A DNA stretch of 64,000 nucleotides from Myxococcota bacterium (GTDB lineage: Bacteria > Myxococcota_A > Bradymonadia > UBA7976 > UBA1532), in contig CAUJDF010000004.1 of assembly GCA_963169045.1 (NCBI GenBank), positions 1 to 64,000 on the forward strand, written 5' to 3'. The position numbers were made by a program, and so were the translations under genes. Positions 21,501-29,935 of this stretch are shown piece after piece (the first letter of the stretch is position 1; each line of letters opens with the position of its first letter). The notes below the pieces were generated by a model. The model was given only the letters and a program-made list of their open reading frames with translations. It searched no databases and was not told where the DNA came from.

Positions 21501-22213
21501 CGTCGAAGTGGGCGGTGGAGACGCGCCTGCTCGCCGACGCCCCCGCGGGACCCCGCAGCGGCCAGCCCGCCAAGCGCTACGCGTTCGTGGGCCCGCTGCC
21601 CGAGGGCACGACCTGCGCGGGCGTGGGCGGCTACCAGCCGTGCGGCGGCGCGGACGCCGTCGCCGAGGCCCAGGCGGTCGGCGCGGCGTTCGAGAAGGCC
21701 GCGCCGTCGTTCACCGCGTTCGGCGGCGCCGAGGCGGGCCGCGGCGCCTTCGCCCGTGCGCTCGCCGAGCACACCTACGTTCACCTGGGCACCCCCGTCG
21801 ACGTTTCGACCGGCGACGTCCTCGTCGCGCCCGCGGGCGGCGGCGCGGCGCCGGGGCGCATCACCCCCGCCGACCTCGCTGCGCTCCCCGTGGGCGCCGA
21901 CGGCCTGCTGGCGACGCGCCCGACGCTCGGCGACATCGAAGCTGAGAGCGGCGACGGCCTGCGCCGCCTGGCTGCCGCCGCCTGGCATGCGGGCCTCGGC
22001 GAGATCGTGCTGGCCGTCACCCGCGACGGCAGCCCCGCCGACGCCGAGGTGGCGGGTGCGCTCGCGTTCCAGGTGGCGTCCGGCGCCGAGCTCGAGACGG
22101 CGCTGCGCACCCTCCAGCGCGACGAGATGGCGAAGCCTGTCGATCCGAAGGCCGGCGGCCCCGTCCGGCACCATCCCTACTTCTGGGCGCGCTGGATCGC
22201 CATCCGCCGCTGA
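18509..22213 (+). CDS. Secreted TPR protein with degenerate CHAT domain
   Basis: 1234 aa; GGAGGG lies 6 bp before the ATG. Cleavable signal peptide (ALALAAALLLGGQAAPAHA), so it is periplasmic or surface-exposed. Residues ~170-780 form a long array of TPR-like helix pairs (for example YRGEGEAILAAI and FETARAAYDEARAIYG). The C-terminus (about 850-1230) follows the CHAT caspase-like fold: FPDGPLVRLPFAALV, SKWAVETRLLAD, HTYVHLGTPVDV, LRRLAAAAWHAGLGEIVLA and HPYFWARWIAI. The catalytic HG and Cys positions are not conserved (HLGTPVD in place of HxxHG; LLATRPT in place of LSAC), so it is probably not a protease. Monocistronic. Confidence 0.82.
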   Translation: MLLSPRALALAAALLLGGQAAPAHAGAAPYTDFAFDLKRAADGGNLDAIGELARKDGDFARVWFYGMVFDLVTTGVPDAEKSALRPRLTRIAEALKGAEPPDVLPLLLLDREANGQLEPLAQRARDKQQQMIDLVRSGDPLAARLAAVEDPEAAAAAFYGLFFRAELAGSRLGGEREKALLLDTARAVAEGFALGPGELGPWRTFAKYHGGAAPLNGLPQVEQLLDAGLDARLAGDLPGARAQLEQALQVAIGARGATIFTVMIQNGVANAAHWMGDFPGERMARVRVLQAVRPLQKAFFTALVLEQMVEAHLGDGTLADAIAYTRELRSLGGALSDARSLRTLGRAATAFTQAGTAEAQAGHLETALRYRGEGEAILAAIQAPEAVARYTVAAERTAARLTLRRALADSRVATGDVERRRGRFETARAAYDEARAIYGSELVDGAAATRVLVTLAETRLAEGALDEALAATDEAKAALVAGDALDRARNYGVKGWIRLRRGQPAPAFADANHALTILRDVKDAPASMRGALHRLAALALEAGGYREEALRRLEFAFGVDPSLETARLLAQARVEAGRAAEAAEGLARFEGEGEAARLASVHRGCALTAAGRFDEAITGLATVPGMSLPHLRTAQIVGSTCLTAAYLGKSDPTRARQVLAPARALMLEHADPALAWRVHALDGEIALREGRPAEAAGAWRQAIDFWGDALGDASARGVTLDLRNLAQPLDISSVGRQAPEALLQAADRDRKAADVNRQAALSIALWERRRAAAPASPGLAHASRAPASELGLRAATARAEGLRAVLSDAAVEGTDRVAAGKGFNDAFAERSRLDRDQRVQTPAWDGWLTPMPSPAGALAPRDGEVRLYYAVGDAASHLWLWAAGDAAPASYALPGSAALAGAVKSAVGAVADPPTAWPALQKGRPTDPNEADWDALSAPVETLLPFTKDKKLAAKLTAAPFTRLVVFPDGPLVRLPFAALVLEAPGRREAGKTPVFVASKWAVETRLLADAPAGPRSGQPAKRYAFVGPLPEGTTCAGVGGYQPCGGADAVAEAQAVGAAFEKAAPSFTAFGGAEAGRGAFARALAEHTYVHLGTPVDVSTGDVLVAPAGGGAAPGRITPADLAALPVGADGLLATRPTLGDIEAESGDGLRRLAAAAWHAGLGEIVLAVTRDGSPADAEVAGALAFQVASGAELETALRTLQRDEMAKPVDPKAGGPVRHHPYFWARWIAIRR

Positions 22214-22237
22214 CGACCGCCGCCGGGCGGCCCGCCG

Positions 22238-24105
<1,868 letters not shown>

Positions 24106-24109
<4 letters not shown>

Positions 24110-25005
24110 GGCGCCTCTTCGCCGCCGGTGACGAGCATCACCACGCCGGCGATCACGCCCGCCGCCCCCGCGGCGTAGAGGCCGTCGGCGACGAGGGCGT
24201 AGCGGCTGCCGTCGTCCTGGAGGGAGCGCAGCGCGTCGGCGTCGCCGGCGGTGCCGCCCGCGGCGAGGTCGTCGGCCTCGCCGTGTTTGTCGAGGGCCTG
24301 CATGCCGAAGAACGCGCCGCCGGCGAGCATGGCCCCGCCGGCGCCGAGCGCCACCCAGGCCCACGTGCGGTCGGGCGCTTCGGCGTCGGCCACCCCGCCG
24401 GGCATGGGCACGAGCTGGACCTCGCGGCGCGCCGGCGTGTCAGGCTCGATCGTCACCTCTGCCGAGGCGCGTGTGTAGCCCTGCTTCTCGAGGGTGAGGA
24501 AGTGGTTGCCGGGGGCGAGCTCGACCTGGAGCGGCGTCAGCCCCGCCTCCTGGCCGTCGACCAGCACGCGCGCGCCGTCGGGCTTCGACGTGACGGCGAG
24601 GGGGACGCGCGCCTCGGCGCGGGCGCGCTCGCGCAGCAGCTCGAGCGTGCGGATGGTCGCCTCCACCTGCGGGCGGTCCTCGGCCTGGGGCGCCATCTCG
24701 AGGTACTTCTTGTAGAACTCGACCGCGGGGCCGTAGTCCTTCAGCTCCTCGAAGGCGCGGGCCATATTGAAGACCAGCACGGGGTTCGGGTCGATCCGGT
24801 AGGCCTTGTTGAACTCGGCGATGGCGTCGCTGTAGCGCTTCTCGCGGAAGTGCTCGACGCCGGCGAGGTAGGCGCGCCGGGCGGGGCTCGACTCGGCGGG
24901 GGACGACGAAGGCGCCGGTCCACCGGCCTGCGCCGGCTGGGCCCTCGCGACGCCCCCCCCGGTGAGCGACGCGACCGCCAGCGCGGCGAGCGCCTGCCTC
25001 TTCAT
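24106..25005 (-). CDS. TPR and PEGA domain membrane protein
   Basis: 299 aa; ATG 25005 has GAGGGG about 5 bp upstream. Signal peptide MKRQALAALAVASLTGGGVARAQ. TPR-like helices at about 45-125 (YLAGVEHFREKRYSDAIAEF, NMARAFEELKDYGPAVEFY), a PEGA-like beta domain at about 135-200 (SKPDGARVLVDGQEAGLTPL) and two C-terminal membrane helices (VALGAGGAMLAGGAFFGMQAL; GLYAAGAAGVIAGVVMLV). This is the standard myxobacterial arrangement encoded next to PEGA kinases. Likely the envelope-side partner of the overlapping kinase; inference. Confidence 0.88.
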
Positions 25006-25090
25006 GAGCCCCTCGGGCGCTCCCGTTGACCTTTTCCCGCGCATGCTAACACACGGTCCGACGCCAAAACCAAGTCCCTCGCGACCGCGG

Positions 25091-25291
25091 TCAGCCGCGA
25101 GCGTCCGGGTCGTCGTCGTCGTCGCGCCGGGGCAGGGGCTCCTGGCCGTCGGGGAGGGGGGACGAGACGACGTAGTCGCCCACCATCCAGCGGCCGAGAT
25201 CGACCATGCGGCAGCGCTCGCTGCAGAGTGGAAAGGCGGGGTTCTCGGCGCGGGGCGCCACGGGGCGGCGGCAGATGCGGCAGGTTTTCAC
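25091..25291 (-). CDS. yacG: DNA gyrase inhibitor YacG
   Basis: 66-aa zinc-finger protein of the YacG family, which binds GyrB and inhibits gyrase in E. coli. Zinc ligands CxxC…CxxxC: CRICRRPVAPRAENPAFPLC, then SERC. The family's following DLGRWMVGDYVV is present. The C-terminus is acidic. The GTG at 25291 overlaps the stop of the rhomboid-like gene (GTGA). Normally near coaE; here the neighbour is different. Confidence 0.9.
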   Translation of the reverse strand: MKTCRICRRPVAPRAENPAFPLCSERCRMVDLGRWMVGDYVVSSPLPDGQEPLPRRDDDDDPDARG

Positions 25292-26214
25292 GAAGGCTCC
25301 ATGCCCTGGCGGTGGAACGTGGGGCGGTCGCGCCCCTTGTCCCCCGGGATGACCTTGAACTCGGCGCGGCGGCGGGCGTTGCGGCGGCGGAGCCGCCAGA
25401 GGCGGAACTCGTTGTACCAGCGGTCGGGGCGCCACGTGCCGCCGATGAGCAGGCGGGCGACGCCCACGCCGGCGAGGGTGTAGAGGCCGACCGCCCGACT
25501 GACGAACAGGAACTCGAGCACGCCGAATGCCACGAGCACCCAGACGAGCTTGTAGGCCTCGATGCGCAGCAGGGCCAGGCGTTGGCGGCCGAGCATGGCC
25601 ACCCAGGCGGTGAGCAGCGCGGTCGTCAGCGCGCTGTCGCCGATGGGCAGGCCCGCGTCGCGCGTGGCGAGCGCACCCGACGAGGCGGGCCACAGGTAGA
25701 GGACGAGGCCGGCGACGAGGTTCGTCGCCAGCATCACCCAGAAGGAGAAGAGCAGCAGACGCTGGGCGCCCCACCGCCGCTCGACGGCGGTGCCGAACCA
25801 CGACAACACGACCACCGAGGTGGCGAGGCCCCAGAAGCCGGGGAGCACGAAGCGATTGACCAGGTAGAGGGCCACGAACGCGCCGACCACCGTCGCGATG
25901 AGCTGCGCGCGGCGTCGGTACCAGAGCCAACGGACGAGGTCCTGCTGAAAGTACGCGGCGAGCAGCGCGAACACGATGAGCGGGAAGGGCGAGAAGCCCA
26001 GGTTGACGAAGGCGTTGGTGAACAGCGCCGGCACGGGCACCGGGGACCCGCCGTCGACCACCAGCCGCTGGTGGAAGTCGCCCCACACACCGATGGCGGT
26101 CAGGGCGGCGGTGACGCCGACCAGCACCAGCGTCCCCGGCGGCGGGCGCATCGCGTCCCAGACCCGCCCCAAGGCGCCGCTCCCACCTCTCCGATCCCCG
26201 AAAGTCACCGCCAC
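25288..26214 (-). CDS. Rhomboid-like integral membrane protein, likely inactive
   Basis: 308 aa with about six hydrophobic segments between residues 28 and 250. The stretch GLATSVVVLSWFGTAVERRWGAQRLLLF resembles the rhomboid L1 region (Gly/Glu/Arg-Trp-Gly), and GDSALTTALL sits where the GxSx catalytic motif would be. The usual catalytic His in the last helix is not seen (TLAGVGVARLLIGG), so protease activity is doubtful. The C-terminal tail is strongly basic and cytoplasmic. GTG start 26214 has AGGAG 7-9 bp upstream. Co-transcribed with yacG by overlap. Confidence 0.65.
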   Translation of the reverse strand: MAVTFGDRRGGSGALGRVWDAMRPPPGTLVLVGVTAALTAIGVWGDFHQRLVVDGGSPVPVPALFTNAFVNLGFSPFPLIVFALLAAYFQQDLVRWLWYRRRAQLIATVVGAFVALYLVNRFVLPGFWGLATSVVVLSWFGTAVERRWGAQRLLLFSFWVMLATNLVAGLVLYLWPASSGALATRDAGLPIGDSALTTALLTAWVAMLGRQRLALLRIEAYKLVWVLVAFGVLEFLFVSRAVGLYTLAGVGVARLLIGGTWRPDRWYNEFRLWRLRRRNARRRAEFKVIPGDKGRDRPTFHRQGMEPS

Positions 26215-26360
26215 GGCTCCACTCCTGACCGCCGGTCAGGATCGACCGGCACAGTAAGGACGACACGACGAGGGCGCAACGGGTGGCGCGTCGGAAGTTG
26301 GGGGGCTCGCCCCCGTGTGCTACATTCCCGCCCGGTATTTGCCCGCCCGACCGGTCCAGA

Positions 26361-27977
26361 GTGGCATACAAGGCGTGTTTCCAGTGTGAGCTGCTGTTCG
26401 AGGTCGACGAGGAGTCGGCCGGACGCGGCATGTCCTGTCCGCAGTGCGGCGGTCCGCTCGACGACTACGCGGCCGCGGGCGACGAGGTCGGTCACGAGGC
26501 CCCCGAGCCCGCCGAGACGGTCGCGCTCCCGCAGGAAGCCGCCGAGTCCGGCATCGTCTCGACGCGCGCCTTCGACGGCCTCGCGGCGGCCGTCCGCGAG
26601 CAGCTCGAAGCGCGAAAGTCCCGGCGCGAGGCCGCCGAGGCCGCGCCGGATCCGGCGCCCGCCGAGCGGCCGGTGGCGGCCGCGGTGGGCCCGCCGCCGG
26701 GCGGCAGCTACGGCACCAAGATCCTCGACCTGTCCTCGGCCGAGGCGGGCGGCGCCGCGGGCGATCCCATCGGCCCGGGCGAGGTCCTCGAGCCGACCGC
26801 GATGCTGGGCAAGGACCTCTCGGCGGCGGTCCGCGCGGCCGAGCGCCCGCTGCCGGCCGAGCCGCCGCCCCCCGTCGCCGAGGAGACCCCCAAGCCCAAA
26901 CGGCGCTATGGCGCGCCGCCCGGCAGCGAGGACCAGGCGCGGCGCACCATGGTCGCCGACGTCGACGAGCTCGAGGGCCGCACGCCGGCCCCGAAGGGCG
27001 GTCCGGCGGCGCCGAGGGGCGGCGCGTCCGCGACGGCGAGCGGTCCCCCCGCCGACGCCCGGCGCTCCGCGCCCCAGCCGCGACCCCGGTCGAGCGGCGG
27101 CGCGGGCCGGGTCGTCCTCATCGTGCTGCTGCTGGTCGTCGTGGGCGCCGGTGGCGGCGCCGCCCTCTGGTGGTTCGTCCTGCGCGAGAAGCCGCAGACA
27201 GTCGCGAAGCCGGACGACGCGGCGCCGGTCCGGGAGCCGGACTTCGACGAGAAGCTCGGGCGCATGCTCGAAGACGGACAGGCGGTCCTGCCCGTCGTCA
27301 CCACCGAGCTGACCCTCGCGGAGAGCCCCTTCATCGCCGGGGGTCCCGAGGGCCTCTCCACGAGCGCGGGCGTCATCCCCGGCCTGCCGTCGGTGAAGAT
27401 CAACGAGCCGCTGGTCGAGTCCGACGGCGGCGGCGAGTGGGTCAGCACGCTGAAGACGGCGCTCGACCCCGCGTCCGGCGACGGCAGCGCGCGGCTGGCG
27501 CTGGCGCTCGACGGCAGCGTCCCGCTGAAGACGATCACGCGCCTCGCCTACTCCGGCTTCAAGGCAGGCTTCCGCAAGTTCGCGCTCGTGGTGGGGCGCG
27601 GCAACGGCGCGCCGGGCGAGCGCGGCCTGCTGCCGTTCACGCTGCAGCTCCCCGAGACGAAGGCGCCGGCGCCGGCGGCGGTGGTCATCCGCATCGGCAG
27701 CCGCGGGATGCTGGTCGCCGTCCAGGGGCCCGACGGCAACGACCTCGACCCGGCCGAGCGCGCGAACATCCCGCGCCGCGAGAAGGACAACGGCCTGGAC
27801 CTCACCATCCTCGGCGAGAAGCTCGACGCGCTGAGCGCCGCCCACGCCGACGTGAAGGCGGCCATCATCTACGCCAACGACGACCTCAAGCTCGAGCAGC
27901 TGGCGCAGATCGTCGCCATCGTCCGCAATGGCGCCGAGAAGGCGCGCTTCCCCGAGGTCGCCCTCAGTACCCGCTGA
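26361..27977 (+). CDS. Zinc-ribbon/transmembrane protein with ExbD-like C-terminal domain
   Basis: 538 aa. N-terminal zinc ribbon CFQC…CPQC (residues 5-36), the MJ0042/GYF-linked type found in myxobacterial signalling proteins; a ~210-residue disordered Ala/Pro/Glu-rich linker; one membrane helix (VVLIVLLLVVVGAGGGAALWW, about 253-273); then a periplasmic region ending in a domain resembling ExbD/TolR (VVIRIGSRGMLVAV, then VKAAIIYANDDLKLEQLAQIVAIVRN). The GTG at 26361 opens directly on the zinc ribbon; an upstream in-frame start adds residues with no family match. Overlaps the convergent gene by 14 bp. Partner motor proteins are absent nearby. Confidence 0.78.
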   Translation: MAYKACFQCELLFEVDEESAGRGMSCPQCGGPLDDYAAAGDEVGHEAPEPAETVALPQEAAESGIVSTRAFDGLAAAVREQLEARKSRREAAEAAPDPAPAERPVAAAVGPPPGGSYGTKILDLSSAEAGGAAGDPIGPGEVLEPTAMLGKDLSAAVRAAERPLPAEPPPPVAEETPKPKRRYGAPPGSEDQARRTMVADVDELEGRTPAPKGGPAAPRGGASATASGPPADARRSAPQPRPRSSGGAGRVVLIVLLLVVVGAGGGAALWWFVLREKPQTVAKPDDAAPVREPDFDEKLGRMLEDGQAVLPVVTTELTLAESPFIAGGPEGLSTSAGVIPGLPSVKINEPLVESDGGGEWVSTLKTALDPASGDGSARLALALDGSVPLKTITRLAYSGFKAGFRKFALVVGRGNGAPGERGLLPFTLQLPETKAPAPAAVVIRIGSRGMLVAVQGPDGNDLDPAERANIPRREKDNGLDLTILGEKLDALSAAHADVKAAIIYANDDLKLEQLAQIVAIVRNGAEKARFPEVALSTR

Positions 27978-29169
27978 CGTCCACCGTCACGGTCAGCACG
28001 TCGCCCGTCGTCACCGCCAGCCGGAGGCGTTCGATCCGCCGCAGCGCGGGCAGCCACGGCTGCAGATCGGGGAGCGCCTCGAACAGCGCCGCCGGGGCCG
28101 CCGACGGCCGGACGTCGACCAGGAGCGCCGGCGTCTCCGGCGGCGCGCCCTGGGCCACCGGGGGCTCGGCGCGGGTCGAGAGCAAGACGAAATCCTCGTG
28201 AATCCGGGTGGATAGGGGCTTCGTCTCCGCGACGAGCGACGCCGGGAGCGCGGCGCGCACCGCGGCGGCGTCTCGCACGCGGAGGGCGGCGGTCGTCTCG
28301 CCGTCGCGGTCGACGACCACGTGCGCGTCACCGGTGAAGCGGTCGGCGATGGTGCGGGCGAAGACGAGGCGGTGCAGGCCGCGTTGCAGGAGCGCCGCCT
28401 GGAGCAGGCCGATGCCGGGGGGCGCGAGGCGCGCGCGCACGACCGCCACCGCGTCTGCCGTGGCGAGCGGCGGCGCCTTGCCGGCGGGCTCGCGCGCGAG
28501 GACGAGCGAGAGCCCGGCGGCCGCCGCGCCCCGGGCCCGCATCTCCACGCCGGCGCGCTTCGCCTCGAGGCGGATCGTGGCGCAGCTCCCGACGCCGTCG
28601 CCGACCGTCCGGCCCGGCGGCCCGCCGAGCACCACGAGCGCCGCCTCGCCGGGCGGGCACAGCGACTCGTCGGGCGTGGTCGCGGGCGCGGCCAGCACGC
28701 GCTTCAGCGTCGGCTCGTCGGCGGCGGTGACGACGTAGCCGTCGCGCTCGGTCACGAGGAGGCCGGGGAGGCGGCGCACGTCCACCTCGCCGACGCGCGC
28801 CGTCGGGGCCTCGGGGGCCAGGCGCGCGGCGGCGCCCGGCTCGGCGGCGACCACCGCGGCGACGATCCGGCCGCCGCGCTGCGCGAACCAGCTCGGCGCC
28901 TCGACGCGCGCACCGCGCGCCTTCCACGCGGCGCCGCTGAACGGATCGAAGGCGAACGGCCCGCGGGCGACGGCGCGGACCTGCTCGACGAGTGCGCGCC
29001 CCTGCGGATCGGCCTCCGCTGCGCCCGCGGCGCGGGCGACGCCGTCGAGCCAGGCGTCGAAGCGCGGGGCGCGCGCGACGGTGTGGCCGACCGCGGCGAG
29101 GCGGCCGGTCCAGGGATCGGCGGCGTGCGCGGGCGCGGCGAGGAGGGCGAGCAGGAGGAGGCGGCGCAT
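27964..29169 (-). CDS. Uncharacterised secreted protein
   Basis: 401 aa with signal peptide MRRLLLLALLAAPAHA. The mature part alternates beta strands and Ala-rich helices (ARVGEVDVRRLPGLLVTERDGYVVTAADEPTLKRVL), reminiscent of bacterial proteins of the DUF3352 type, but the match is weak. Two Cys (CPPGEAAL and GSCATIRL) could form a disulfide. Ends within the convergent zinc-ribbon gene (14-bp overlap). Function unknown. Confidence 0.72.
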   Translation of the reverse strand: MRRLLLLALLAAPAHAADPWTGRLAAVGHTVARAPRFDAWLDGVARAAGAAEADPQGRALVEQVRAVARGPFAFDPFSGAAWKARGARVEAPSWFAQRGGRIVAAVVAAEPGAAARLAPEAPTARVGEVDVRRLPGLLVTERDGYVVTAADEPTLKRVLAAPATTPDESLCPPGEAALVVLGGPPGRTVGDGVGSCATIRLEAKRAGVEMRARGAAAAGLSLVLAREPAGKAPPLATADAVAVVRARLAPPGIGLLQAALLQRGLHRLVFARTIADRFTGDAHVVVDRDGETTAALRVRDAAAVRAALPASLVAETKPLSTRIHEDFVLLSTRAEPPVAQGAPPETPALLVDVRPSAAPAALFEALPDLQPWLPALRRIERLRLAVTTGDVLTVTVDVSGY

Positions 29170-29429
29170 GCGGCGACGATAGCGGAAGGCGCGACTCCGA
29201 CGCTGCGGCGGCCAGCCGCAGGCAGCCGGTGATGGCGAGACTCACGTCGGCGTCGGCGCGACGGCAGCGCCTCGCGGCCGTTCGCCACGATCATTCGCGC
29301 CCCCGGGGTCGTCGGCGCCCGCGCGGTGAAGCCCGCCCCCTCGCGGTCGTAGAAGCGCATGAGACCCCCCACGCGCCGGTCGCCGACTCACGAGCCAGAC
29401 GGTCGTCGCCGCGACCGCGCGCCGGTCGG
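29170..29429. other. Gap with possible decayed minus-strand fragments
   Basis: No intact gene. On the minus strand two short stretches look coding by composition and sense (about 29270-29360, MRFYDREGAGFTARAPTTPG; about 29415-29460, VELGAVYLSVQAPTGA), but they are in different frames and interrupted. Probably debris of a lost gene; no promoter or terminator is evident. Confidence 0.35.
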
Positions 29430-29920
29430 CGCCTGCACGGAAAGGTACACGGCGCCGAGCTCGACCTCTCGACCCGGTGCCACCGCGCCACGAAGCCGCA
29501 GGACGCGAGGAGGGCGATGGTCTGCGCCCTGCGCGGACTGGCCGATGACATCCTGCAGGGCGACATCGCGACGGTCGTGGCGAGCGGCCGCGAGCTGCTC
29601 GTCCGCTCGAACGCCTTCCCGACCTGCGGCGCCGGAGACGACTCGCCGGCCTGCCGCGCCCTGACGCGCGACCGTCGGCGGGGACGAACCGCGTACCAGC
29701 GGCGATGTCATGCCATCGCTCACGCTCGGCGTCGCCGCCGACTCTCACCGCCACTGCGGCTGGGGCGTCCACTTCGAGGTCGCGCCCCTCAACCTCGGCA
29801 ACTACGCCGTCTGGCGCACCCGAGGACGGTCACGACGAAGACCACCAGACCGGCGGCGTCGTCGATCCGGCGAAGAGCGACGTGTTCGCGCCGGCGCTCC
29901 TGATCGGGATCTCATCCTGA
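29430..29920 (+). pseudogene. Frameshifted remnant of a secreted/outer-membrane-type protein
   Basis: Coding-quality sequence continues through three frames. Frame 3 from about 29430 (LRGLADDILQGDIATVVASG … CGAGDDSPACRAL); frame 1 from about 29665 (GGDEPRTSGDVMPSLTLGVA … FEVAPLNLGNYAVW); frame 2 from about 29815 (DGHDEDHQTGGVVDPAKSDV … PALLIGISS) to a stop at 29918-29920. Two frameshifts (about 29660-29670 and 29810-29820) break it; no start is visible. The ending (…LLIGIS) resembles the last strand of an outer-membrane beta barrel. Real decay and assembly error both fit. Confidence 0.6.
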
Positions 29921-29935
29921 CATCAACGGACGCCG

